Shown here: piece after piece, positions 1 through 7,769 of the stretch | Numbering within the stretch: the first letter of the stretch is position 1 | Layout of the letters: the number at the start of each line of letters is the position of its first letter | Source of the DNA: Chytriomyces cf. hyalinus JEL632 | Lineage: Eukaryota; Chytridiomycota; Chytridiomycetes; Chytridiales; Chytriomycetaceae | DNA length: 22,469 nucleotides | Direction: 5' to 3' | Assembly: GCA_025435555.1 (NCBI GenBank) | Contig: JAIWWG010000187.1 | Location: forward strand, 1-22,469 | Position numbers and translations under genes: made by a program | The notes under the pieces: model-generated | The model's input: the letters and a program-made list of their open reading frames with translations, nothing else | Database searches by the model: none | What the model was told of the DNA's origin: nothing

Positions 1-2135
1 TGAAGAAAGACCTGACGCTTGAGATGCAAGTTTGTCAGCAGAGGAAGTATTTCTTCCCTTCCAGTCTCATAGCCTCGGAGAACTGAGCCATTTCGTCCGC
101 AGTAGAAGTGCTGAGGATCTGTGGTGCTGCAAGCATGCACTCGTTCCTGCTTGGAGATCTTGTCCACAAATTTAACTTGAATAATGTAGAGAGTGTTTCC
201 ATCCTTGAAGAGGATATCTGGTCCGCAGCAGTGGTCCGGAAAAAACACCTGGTACTGCGCTGTGCTCGACTTCAAATACTCCTCCATGGATCCCGTAAAG
301 GTCTGGATTTGGTTCACCGATCCTGGGTGAAGGTCCGCGACAAGAGCATAGGCAACAAGGTATTCCAGCATCAACCCAACCATCTCCGGCTTTGGATAAC
401 GCAGCAGTTGCGATGCTAATGTTTCGACCACATCCGAAAACGGAACCAAGTAACGCAAGCATTCGACAATAGCATCTTCTACCATTTCAATTGCATAGAT
501 AACTCCTTCCTTGATTTTACAAAAGCCAAGACCGTAACGAACGGCGTCTGATGCAAGTTGTCCTTTGACGAGTAAAATGGCTTTCCCAGTCATCATGTAC
601 TCGACAATGCCATCACGTACTATCCGCCCAAGCGTGTCTCCGCCCAAAACTTTTGTAAAACTCGTTTTTTGTTCTTCAAGGTCTCGTCGAACGAATCTAA
701 GCGGAAACAAGCCGCCATCGATATTTGACAAACCAGAGACAAACTCGCCAATCGCAAGCTCCATGTCTCTGCTTGCAAGAAACGAATCCAGAATGTAGGC
801 TATAAAGCGTGCTCGGCCGTGGCACAATTTAAACGAAGAGACCAGAGCGACAAACTTTTCAATTTCCGGTGCATCGATATTATGATCGGAGAGTATCCGC
901 CTGCTGTAGTCAACGATTGCATCCTTGTCAAGCGGCCTTATCTTTGAGATTATAGAATGGCTCGTAAACTGTTTGGCCTTCATGGTGCCGCTAGCCATAA
1001 GCTCATGAATCGCAATATAATTGATGCCAGTTCCGGAAACAATAAAGTTTGGGAACTTGCCGAGATGCTTTGTGTAGAAGACAAGAGGAGAATAGAAGGG
1101 CCTTGCATTCTTGCTGTTAGGGAGACTGAAAACGAATGAAGATTCAACAATCATCTGAATTTCATCAATGGCAACAAAGTCGAAGCAGCGGTTGATTGTA
1201 CTGTTGATAGTGGTGGTCCGCGAACGCTCGGCAAGAGATTTAAATAGGAGTGCAAAGATATCGCAGCCAAAGAACTGGACAGGATGAAGTTGGGCCAGAA
1301 GGATTTGCCATGGTTGGTTGTATCCCAAATCGTATACATAGTTGCAAACAAATGCTCTGACAAGGTATAACAGCCCAATGAAGAAGTCCACCTTCTCAGG
1401 AGTCGTTGCTGAGTAAGTGAAGCAGGATAGCAAGTCGCCTGAGCCGAAGTCCAGCTGGTGCGATTGAGTCACGAAGTAATATCCAAATTTCATCCAGAGC
1501 ATTTCAAGGAGCTGCCTGGTTTTTCCAGCCCCAGAGACGTGCAAGAGAATTTTCACATTATCGACCTTGTCCAACTGATATGTAGTCTGGCGACGGTCTA
1601 GCCTGTGCTCCAAGCAATTGTCAGCAAAAGTCGCTTGATACGGACGCTCAGGATTGTATGGTGCTCGATATTCGATTTGGAGTCGAAGAAAGGTGAAAAC
1701 ATCGTCAAGTTTGTGAAGATTGAGTTTGTTGTCGGCAATGAAATCATCGCTTGGACTCCTCTTAGGGGGGCTGGAAACGTGCGAGTCATCGACATCCATG
1801 TCACTCTTCGATTTGATAGCAAGAGCAGTCAAGTCCTTGTGTGACTTGATGATGAGCGGATTGTCGAACGAGCAAGAAGCGGTGGGGATCAGAGAGAGCA
1901 GCATGTTTCCCGGGAGGATAGATTCGACACCATCAACGACAGCGTGGAGCGTGAGTTCGTCCAACGGGGTGGCATCAAAGCGAGGAGCCAGTGCTTGTTT
2001 GACGGCCCCAATCACATCAGCGACATCAGACAGTGGGTTTCCTCTACTCACTCCTTGTGCATCGAAGTGCGTATTTATCTTGACGGGCTGGTAGCTCTGG
2101 TACTGGACGAACACGACTTCGTTCTCATTCAACAT
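1..2135 (-). CDS. Crinkler-like P-loop NTPase / nuclease effector-type protein, copy 1 (3' end off window)
   Basis: This is the left, window-truncated copy of the gene at 3773-6046. It encodes residues 1-711 of the 757 and lacks only the last 46 because the window ends. I chose the ATG at 2133-2135; an upstream in-frame GTG at 2184-2186 is not a credible eukaryotic start. Every reading frame I compared between the copies is the same, so the gene is open across all visible sequence and looks as intact as copy 2. Domain content (Ubl-like header, P-loop NTPase, PD-(D/E)XK-like nuclease) is described under copy 2. The family (crinkler/RHS-type proteins of oomycetes, chytrids and others) is proposed in the literature to act as secreted or host-nuclear effectors, or in genome conflict. 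The role here is inference; no classical signal peptide is visible. Confidence 0.75.
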   Translation of the reverse strand, partial: MLNENEVVFVQYQSYQPVKINTHFDAQGVSRGNPLSDVADVIGAVKQALAPRFDATPLDELTLHAVVDGVESILPGNMLLSLIPTASCSFDNPLIIKSHKDLTALAIKSKSDMDVDDSHVSSPPKRSPSDDFIADNKLNLHKLDDVFTFLRLQIEYRAPYNPERPYQATFADNCLEHRLDRRQTTYQLDKVDNVKILLHVSGAGKTRQLLEMLWMKFGYYFVTQSHQLDFGSGDLLSCFTYSATTPEKVDFFIGLLYLVRAFVCNYVYDLGYNQPWQILLAQLHPVQFFGCDIFALLFKSLAERSRTTTINSTINRCFDFVAIDEIQMIVESSFVFSLPNSKNARPFYSPLVFYTKHLGKFPNFIVSGTGINYIAIHELMASGTMKAKQFTSHSIISKIRPLDKDAIVDYSRRILSDHNIDAPEIEKFVALVSSFKLCHGRARFIAYILDSFLASRDMELAIGEFVSGLSNIDGGLFPLRFVRRDLEEQKTSFTKVLGGDTLGRIVRDGIVEYMMTGKAILLVKGQLASDAVRYGLGFCKIKEGVIYAIEMVEDAIVECLRYLVPFSDVVETLASQLLRYPKPEMVGLMLEYLVAYALVADLHPGSVNQIQTFTGSMEEYLKSSTAQYQVFFPDHCCGPDILFKDGNTLYIIQVKFVDKISKQERVHACSTTDPQHFYCGRNGSVLRGYETGREEILPLLTNLHLKRQVFL

Positions 2136-2293
2136 TTTATTCGAAAAGCAACAAAACTGCAGTTTCAGAATTGCGCGCCTTTTCACTCACTCAGACAATG
2201 AGAAGTCAGTTTGGCCCGTGCGTCCGCTTCTTGAAGTCCACAGGAGCATTTCATTGCCAGCTGCAAAAAGGGGCTTCCTTGGCTGAACATGCG
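1..2293. repeat. Direct duplication, copy A of crinkler unit (partner 3912-6204)
   Basis: Bases 1-2293 match 3912-6204 at a constant offset of 3911. The only difference I noticed is one substitution near 2279 (C here, G in the partner, inside GGGGCTTCSTTGG). The match ends abruptly after GCTGAACATGCG in both copies. The left limit of copy A lies outside the window. The unit carries the crinkler coding region plus about 158 bp of its 5' flank. Confidence 0.95.
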
Positions 2294-2341
2294 TAAGTCA
2301 ATGAATATGTTTACCATCTCGCGCACTCTGACAACCAGTTT
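2136..2341. other. Crinkler 5' flank and duplication edge
   Basis: Bases 2136-2293 are the 5' flank of crinkler copy 1 and are shared with 6047-6204. From 2294 to 2341 the sequence is unique and leads into the stop of the neighbouring minus-strand gene. I see no TATA box or other clear promoter element. A plus-strand GTAAGT...TTTTCAG pair (2293-2345) looks like an intron but has no convincing coding sequence around it. Confidence 0.5.
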
Positions 2342-3217
2342 TCAGATTTGGCCGCGCAGCAAATCACGCTTATTAACAGGCAAGATATCACGCATGATGA
2401 AGCGTTTCCCAGTGTCTTTTCGAACATCATGGAACCAAGCAAACAGCAGGTGTATGGTGGGTTTAAACAGTTTGGCTGCATCGTCGTTGCGCCGAATCCC
2501 ATCCAACGAGTATTCCGGCTGGTAGTGGTATCCCATTTGAAACACGACAATGTCAGATTGATCCAGCATCCATTGCATTTGTTCGCGACGTGTGACCATG
2601 CTATCATCCATGGGAAACGGATCAGCGACTTTATCTTCCCTTGTCAACGCGTAGTTGGCGCCAAACTCCTCTTTCCGGTAATGGTACTTGTACGTCATTG
2701 TGCACTGAACAGTTGAATTAAACATGGGAACGTGAAAGCGCGCGTTGCATAAAGACGTTCCACTTGACTCACCCCCATGCATGCAGAGTTTGCGCAATCC
2801 TCACATCGCGAGTACCCTCGCTTGTTATCAGAAGCTTGTGGAGAAGGTGAACAATGTCTTTGGCGATTCCGAAAATGTTTCCGTGCGTGGGGAAGAACAT
2901 AATGAGGGAAGAGTGGCACTGACTGACGCACATTTAATATTCAAAACCCAAAACCCATCAGAAACTCGGCACTTGTCAGCCATCCCGTGGATGAAACGAC
3001 ATATGAATACAGGAGTGGAACCACCACTGACCTGCCTCCAAAAAATGATCCTGCCCCCCACAAAATAAAACTGCGAAAAGATATTTGCTGCCAGGTTGAG
3101 ATTCCAGTGCCGTAAAACAATCGATAAAATCAGCACACCGACATACACGCTGATCAGAAAGACTCCAATGCCCTTGGTAGTGCGAAAAATAGAGATTGAC
3201 GCCACTTTTCTCCTCAT
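2342..3217 (-). CDS. Type II membrane-anchored protein, possible SGNH/PC-esterase-like; frameshifted
   Basis: Exon 1 is 3032-3217: start ATG 3215-3217, basic N-terminus MRRK, then one hydrophobic anchor (GIGVFLISVYVGVLILSIVL). An intron at 2919-3031 (GTCAGT...GTCAG) joins in phase to exon 2 from 2918. Exon 2 reads well (FFPTHGNIFGIAKDI, TRDVRIAQTLHAW) to a C5/G5 run at 2772-2776, where a stop follows. Removing one G from this run restores a continuous frame through CTMTYKYHYR, DQSDIVVFQMGYHYQP and KRFIMRDILP to the stop at 2342. A GTGAGT...TTCAG intron at the same place would not keep phase. The pattern of an anchor, a DVRI block, a D-x-VVF-x-GYHY block and an R-DILP block resembles SGNH/PC-esterase proteins, but the final catalytic His region is not seen, and the gene ends 48 bp from the duplication edge. 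It may therefore be 3'-truncated. Function is a low-confidence guess; the coding call is firmer. Confidence 0.5.
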
Positions 3218-3381
3218 CGCAGTGTCGACAGCCGGTACAGATGCTGCAGCTTGATTGATCTTGAAATTGCGGCGGCGCTTCAACCACCACAACCACCTCA
3301 GACACCAAAAACGGTCGAGAATTTCGCGTTCTCCGCTCTTTAAATCGCGCAATGCATCAAGCGTGAACAGACCAGCAGAAA

Positions 3382-3633
3382 ATGAGAGTCCCAAGAATGA
3401 AGACAACAGACAGATGGGGCCTTCTTCTCTCCGCCGCGATTACAACCGTTGGTGCGAGTAGTTACATATGCAATGGACAAGGGTGTGCGAAACGATTTGT
3501 TGGAACTTGGGCCAACCGCATGACGTCCCCGAGAAAAGCCACTCCCAGTCAATCGCACCAAGCCTTTCTCGAACGAGCAGTTACCGGATCCGACAGACAG
3601 GACGAAGGGCTGCCACCAGGTTACGATGCATAA
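3382..3633 (+). CDS. Small hypothetical protein with one membrane segment (83 aa)
   Basis: A single-exon ORF from ATG 3382; an alternative in-frame ATG is at 3397. It has a short basic N-terminus, one hydrophobic stretch (WGLLLSAAITTVGASSYIC) and a polar C-terminus ending in DRQDEGLPPGYDA. The layout resembles small single-pass mitochondrial inner-membrane or assembly proteins, but I recognise no family. It is divergent from the membrane protein at 2342-3217, leaving a 164-bp shared upstream region. The coding call rests on the sensible composition and start only. Confidence 0.4.
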   Translation: MRVPRMKTTDRWGLLLSAAITTVGASSYICNGQGCAKRFVGTWANRMTSPRKATPSQSHQAFLERAVTGSDRQDEGLPPGYDA

Positions 3634-3772
3634 AATAGATCTGCTTAATATGTGATATTAGTGGTGCACATATACCTTATACCTGGCGAGGAAGTCCTCG
3701 CGATACATTTCGGGGCAACGTGATTCCTCTCAATCGCAAAAAGTCAGATTCCAGACAACCATTCACTGTTTT

Positions 3773-6046
3773 TTATTTTTGGTTGAACTCATCCCTAATA
3801 CTGTTCAACACGGCCCACATTCCGTTATCCAGGTTGTCAAAAAATCGTGGATGCTTGTCTTGATTTATCACTGTGACTTCCTCCATCCCAACAGTCGTTT
3901 TTGTAGTCGTATGAAGAAAGACCTGACGCTTGAGATGCAAGTTTGTCAGCAGAGGAAGTATTTCTTCCCTTCCAGTCTCATAGCCTCGGAGAACTGAGCC
4001 ATTTCGTCCGCAGTAGAAGTGCTGAGGATCTGTGGTGCTGCAAGCATGCACTCGTTCCTGCTTGGAGATCTTGTCCACAAATTTAACTTGAATAATGTAG
4101 AGAGTGTTTCCATCCTTGAAGAGGATATCTGGTCCGCAGCAGTGGTCCGGAAAAAACACCTGGTACTGCGCTGTGCTCGACTTCAAATACTCCTCCATGG
4201 ATCCCGTAAAGGTCTGGATTTGGTTCACCGATCCTGGGTGAAGGTCCGCGACAAGAGCATAGGCAACAAGGTATTCCAGCATCAACCCAACCATCTCCGG
4301 CTTTGGATAACGCAGCAGTTGCGATGCTAATGTTTCGACCACATCCGAAAACGGAACCAAGTAACGCAAGCATTCGACAATAGCATCTTCTACCATTTCA
4401 ATTGCATAGATAACTCCTTCCTTGATTTTACAAAAGCCAAGACCGTAACGAACGGCGTCTGATGCAAGTTGTCCTTTGACGAGTAAAATGGCTTTCCCAG
4501 TCATCATGTACTCGACAATGCCATCACGTACTATCCGCCCAAGCGTGTCTCCGCCCAAAACTTTTGTAAAACTCGTTTTTTGTTCTTCAAGGTCTCGTCG
4601 AACGAATCTAAGCGGAAACAAGCCGCCATCGATATTTGACAAACCAGAGACAAACTCGCCAATCGCAAGCTCCATGTCTCTGCTTGCAAGAAACGAATCC
4701 AGAATGTAGGCTATAAAGCGTGCTCGGCCGTGGCACAATTTAAACGAAGAGACCAGAGCGACAAACTTTTCAATTTCCGGTGCATCGATATTATGATCGG
4801 AGAGTATCCGCCTGCTGTAGTCAACGATTGCATCCTTGTCAAGCGGCCTTATCTTTGAGATTATAGAATGGCTCGTAAACTGTTTGGCCTTCATGGTGCC
4901 GCTAGCCATAAGCTCATGAATCGCAATATAATTGATGCCAGTTCCGGAAACAATAAAGTTTGGGAACTTGCCGAGATGCTTTGTGTAGAAGACAAGAGGA
5001 GAATAGAAGGGCCTTGCATTCTTGCTGTTAGGGAGACTGAAAACGAATGAAGATTCAACAATCATCTGAATTTCATCAATGGCAACAAAGTCGAAGCAGC
5101 GGTTGATTGTACTGTTGATAGTGGTGGTCCGCGAACGCTCGGCAAGAGATTTAAATAGGAGTGCAAAGATATCGCAGCCAAAGAACTGGACAGGATGAAG
5201 TTGGGCCAGAAGGATTTGCCATGGTTGGTTGTATCCCAAATCGTATACATAGTTGCAAACAAATGCTCTGACAAGGTATAACAGCCCAATGAAGAAGTCC
5301 ACCTTCTCAGGAGTCGTTGCTGAGTAAGTGAAGCAGGATAGCAAGTCGCCTGAGCCGAAGTCCAGCTGGTGCGATTGAGTCACGAAGTAATATCCAAATT
5401 TCATCCAGAGCATTTCAAGGAGCTGCCTGGTTTTTCCAGCCCCAGAGACGTGCAAGAGAATTTTCACATTATCGACCTTGTCCAACTGATATGTAGTCTG
5501 GCGACGGTCTAGCCTGTGCTCCAAGCAATTGTCAGCAAAAGTCGCTTGATACGGACGCTCAGGATTGTATGGTGCTCGATATTCGATTTGGAGTCGAAGA
5601 AAGGTGAAAACATCGTCAAGTTTGTGAAGATTGAGTTTGTTGTCGGCAATGAAATCATCGCTTGGACTCCTCTTAGGGGGGCTGGAAACGTGCGAGTCAT
5701 CGACATCCATGTCACTCTTCGATTTGATAGCAAGAGCAGTCAAGTCCTTGTGTGACTTGATGATGAGCGGATTGTCGAACGAGCAAGAAGCGGTGGGGAT
5801 CAGAGAGAGCAGCATGTTTCCCGGGAGGATAGATTCGACACCATCAACGACAGCGTGGAGCGTGAGTTCGTCCAACGGGGTGGCATCAAAGCGAGGAGCC
5901 AGTGCTTGTTTGACGGCCCCAATCACATCAGCGACATCAGACAGTGGGTTTCCTCTACTCACTCCTTGTGCATCGAAGTGCGTATTTATCTTGACGGGCT
6001 GGTAGCTCTGGTACTGGACGAACACGACTTCGTTCTCATTCAACAT
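3773..6046 (-). CDS. Crinkler/RHS-type protein: Ubl-like header, P-loop NTPase, PD-(D/E)XK-like nuclease, copy 2
   Basis: An intronless gene of 757 aa with ATG at 6044-6046 and TAA at 3773. Residues 1-100 form a compact header ending in the FDNPLII block typical of crinkler N-terminal ubiquitin-like domains. Residues 110-135 are an acidic/Ser-Pro linker. A STAND-like P-loop follows: Walker A HVSGAGKT (199-206, with His in place of the usual first Gly), Walker B FVAIDE (320-325), an IVSGTG sensor-like block (365-370) and GRARF (440-444). The C-terminal part matches a restriction-endonuclease fold: Glu591 in LEY, GPD (638-640) and IQVKF (652-656), i.e. PD-x12-QxK with Gln replacing the acidic residue. 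Known family: crinkler/RHS proteins, in which an NTPase module is fused to nuclease or kinase tips. Host-directed or intragenomic-conflict activity is inference. No secretion signal is obvious. Confidence 0.8.
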   Translation of the reverse strand: MLNENEVVFVQYQSYQPVKINTHFDAQGVSRGNPLSDVADVIGAVKQALAPRFDATPLDELTLHAVVDGVESILPGNMLLSLIPTASCSFDNPLIIKSHKDLTALAIKSKSDMDVDDSHVSSPPKRSPSDDFIADNKLNLHKLDDVFTFLRLQIEYRAPYNPERPYQATFADNCLEHRLDRRQTTYQLDKVDNVKILLHVSGAGKTRQLLEMLWMKFGYYFVTQSHQLDFGSGDLLSCFTYSATTPEKVDFFIGLLYLVRAFVCNYVYDLGYNQPWQILLAQLHPVQFFGCDIFALLFKSLAERSRTTTINSTINRCFDFVAIDEIQMIVESSFVFSLPNSKNARPFYSPLVFYTKHLGKFPNFIVSGTGINYIAIHELMASGTMKAKQFTSHSIISKIRPLDKDAIVDYSRRILSDHNIDAPEIEKFVALVSSFKLCHGRARFIAYILDSFLASRDMELAIGEFVSGLSNIDGGLFPLRFVRRDLEEQKTSFTKVLGGDTLGRIVRDGIVEYMMTGKAILLVKGQLASDAVRYGLGFCKIKEGVIYAIEMVEDAIVECLRYLVPFSDVVETLASQLLRYPKPEMVGLMLEYLVAYALVADLHPGSVNQIQTFTGSMEEYLKSSTAQYQVFFPDHCCGPDILFKDGNTLYIIQVKFVDKISKQERVHACSTTDPQHFYCGRNGSVLRGYETGREEILPLLTNLHLKRQVFLHTTTKTTVGMEEVTVINQDKHPRFFDNLDNGMWAVLNSIRDEFNQK

Positions 6047-6204
6047 TTTATTCGAAAAGCAACAAAACTGCAGTTTCAGAATTGCGCGCCTTTTCACTCA
6101 CTCAGACAATGAGAAGTCAGTTTGGCCCGTGCGTCCGCTTCTTGAAGTCCACAGGAGCATTTCATTGCCAGCTGCAAAAAGGGGCTTCGTTGGCTGAACA
6201 TGCG
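3912..6204. repeat. Direct duplication, copy B of crinkler unit (partner 1-2293)
   Basis: Partner of 1-2293, offset 3911. The right edge at 6204 is sharp: sequence to the right reads as GH5 mannanase, whereas the same edge at 2293 is followed by unrelated sequence. Visible homology on the left is limited only by the window edge, so the unit may be longer than 2293 bp. Confidence 0.95.
6047..6204. other. Crinkler copy 2 5' flank up to duplication edge
   Basis: 158 bp upstream of the crinkler start, matching 2136-2293 with one substitution. It has no recognisable TATA box and no long ORF of its own. An EcoRI site (GAATTC, 6204-6209) spans the edge. Confidence 0.5.
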
Positions 6205-6690
6205 AATTCCATCACGGGCATTGCTATCAAGGATCATCCGAGCTTAATGTGCATTGAACTTGGCCATGAATTGGGAAATTACAGACCGGATGCAGGAAGT
6301 GTTGCCGTACCCACTCGAGAATGGATTGCGGATGTGTCTGCATATATCAGAACCATTGATCGAAACCATCTGCTGCTCAATGGAAGTGAGGAAGTGAGGA
6401 AGTGAGGAATGTCTTGGCAGTGACACTTCGCGAGATTTTGAAGCCTCCGCAACAGTGGATGTCTGTTGCGCACATTTCTATTCTAAACAGAACTCTGTCC
6501 GGAGCAGATGGGGCCGCTCGAGTTGCCAGACCTTATGTCATTGGTGAATACCTTTTTTCAAGAGTGTTGAAGGCAATTCCAAGATCCATGGATCTGTGTG
6601 TGTGTTCTGGGGCATGTATCCGCCAACCGGTGATCCATTCAGATGGCTTTACATTGAAGTGGATACCAAGCGACATGTCTAAATTGCTCA
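6205..6690 (+). pseudogene. GH5 beta-mannanase fragment, 5'-truncated and frameshifted
   Basis: Reading starts at 6205 with NSITGIAIKDHPSL, then IELGHELGNYR (equivalent to the GH5 WELxNE acid/base region), EWIADVSAYIRTIDRNHLLLNGSEE, then in another frame GSDTSRDFEASATVDV and CAHFYS, then RPYVIGEY (the nucleophile GE region), then GSVCVFWGMYPPTGDP. This order matches fungal endo-1,4-beta-mannanases. The N-terminal half is absent because homology starts at the crinkler unit edge. The first frameshift is explained by three copies of an 8-bp unit at 6382-6405; one copy alone would keep the frame. At least two further frame changes occur near 6475-6530 and 6550-6570. The remnant cannot make a functional enzyme. 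Confidence 0.7.
6382..6405. repeat. Tandem 8-bp repeat (GGAAGTGA)x3
   Basis: Three perfect copies of GGAAGTGA followed by GGAA. The two extra units add 16 nt and shift the GH5 frame. With a single unit the frame reads through from NGSEE into CLGSDTSRDF. Confidence 0.9.
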
Positions 6691-6721
6691 TGTTGTCCAA
6701 CCATATACGCCGGATGCAACA

Positions 6722-6742
6722 AACCAATGCTGACCTGGAGCG
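6722..6742. repeat. 21-bp direct repeat, left copy (partner 6862-6882)
   Basis: The sequence around CCAATGCTGACCTGGAGCG occurs here and again at 6862-6882, where it contains the start codon and first residues (MLTWS) of the F-box gene. The copies flank the (CA)n tract with a 140-bp offset, so this is a duplicated fragment of the F-box 5' end. Confidence 0.9.
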
Positions 6743-6797
6743 GACCACAACACGGCGTCACGAAGTTTGTGAGAAAACTTTGAGATTCGTGGATCAC

Positions 6798-6799
<2 letters not shown>

Positions 6800-6859
<60 letters not shown>
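6800..6859. repeat. (CA)n microsatellite, about 29 units
   Basis: An uninterrupted CA dinucleotide run immediately upstream of the F-box start codon at 6867. It is long enough to be highly length-variable and lies where the 5' UTR or core promoter should be. Confidence 0.97.
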
Positions 6860-6861
<2 letters not shown>

Positions 6862-6862
<1 letters not shown>

Positions 6863-6882
6863 ACCAATGCTGACCTGGAGCG
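6862..6882. repeat. 21-bp direct repeat, right copy (F-box gene start)
   Basis: Right copy of the repeat at 6722-6742. It includes the F-box ATG at 6867-6869. Confidence 0.9.
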
Positions 6883-7701
6883 ACATTCCGTACGAGATCA
6901 AAGAGTTGATTCTTCAGCGCCTGGGCTTTGCCCGAGACATCCTAAACGCTGGCTTAACAAGCAAAGATACCTACGCAATCCTGACCGACGAGGTATTCTG
7001 GCAGCACACAATCGAAAGACGCTTCGGAACAGTTCAGTTACCCCCCACAATCCCATTCCCCTAAACTCCCAACTGAAAACAAAACAAAAACACAGAACAG
7101 CCTCCCACCCGAAGACACCTCCGCCAAAAAAACATATTCAACTCTCGCACTCCGAGCAGTACAAGCACATTCCCAAGACCTATCAGGCGCATGGACAACC
7201 AACATCCAATACTTTCAACCACGCTCGATCCAACATTCCTTCAGCAACAAAGTACTCGCCCTAAACTCTGTATGGTGGTTCGAAGTGAATGCATCCTTCA
7301 GCGTTCCGAGTGGCCGATACAGACCCTACTTTCGCGTGGCATACGATTTCCATCATTACACCGACAACTTTCGCGCATTGAATCTCGAGCATTTGAAATT
7401 CCAAGTCCAGTTTGGCGAGGAAGGCAGTGACGAACGGTCAGCGACACTGACACAGTTTGACGAGACCTGTTCATTGCCACGGTGCACATGGGTGCGGCTG
7501 TACTTGCCCGAGATTGTTGTCATTCCTGCGCACGCGTTTGAAGCAATCAAATGCTCAATCACTGACACGGCCAGCACGCTCAAGCGACAGTTTTGTGTGG
7601 ATGTGATTGGACTTGAGCGGGTCTTTGAATTTGAGGAGGACGGTGAGAGTAACAGGGATGTAGTGTTGGTGAAAGTGGAGGAGGAGTTTCATCCGCTGTG
7701 A
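6867..7701 (+). CDS. F-box protein with possible PP2-like C-terminal domain; frameshift in C6 run
   Basis: ATG at 6867. The N-terminus is an F-box (IPYEIKELILQRLGFARDIL, then LTSKDTYAILTDEVFWQHTIERRFG). F-box proteins act as substrate adaptors of SCF ubiquitin ligases through Skp1. As sequenced, the frame stops at 7064. If one C is removed from the C6 run at 7041-7046, the frame continues unbroken to TGA 7699-7701 with a second domain: LALNSVWWFEVNASF, SGRYRPYFRVAYDF, CTWVRLYLPEIVV, FCVDVIGLERVFEF. Its pattern (VWWFEV...Y-x-YFRV) recalls phloem-protein-2-like lectin domains, which are often fused to F-boxes. The PP2 call is tentative. The break may be a real mutation, a sequencing error or an unrecognised intron; the codon quality on both sides argues that both halves belong together. 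Confidence 0.6.
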
Positions 7702-7769
7702 ATGTCAAAAAATAAAAAGCAGGCACGAGCTCCCACACTGCCCAGGCGCCTAATTCTCGGACATACCAG

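Noticed and set aside
2293-2345. Plus-strand intron-like GTAAGT...TTTTCAG after a short ORF starting in the crinkler 5' flank
   Set aside because: The donor is created at the duplication edge, the flanking plus-strand translations look random, and the minus strand there encodes a better protein.
2348-2716. Plus-strand ORF of 122 aa
   Set aside because: Antisense to the coding exon with the DIVVFQMGYHYQP block; its composition looks like a shadow frame.
2695-2931. Minus-strand ORF continuing the membrane protein in another frame
   Set aside because: A different acceptor two codons away gives a much more protein-like frame (FFPTHGNIFGIAKDI).
5631-6005. Plus-strand ORF of 124 aa and its copy at 1720-2094
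   Set aside because: Antisense to the crinkler N-terminal region, Ser-rich shadow frame with no features.
6204-6209. EcoRI site exactly on the duplication edge, suggesting a cloning chimera
   Set aside because: The other copy's edge at 2293 has no such site and the edge is shared, so a cloning artefact does not explain both. It remains a minor caution.
6402-7064. A 220-aa ORF running from the GH5 remnant through the CA tract into the F-box
   Set aside because: It mixes several GH5 frames with a His-Thr run from the microsatellite. The F-box protein more plausibly starts at 6867.
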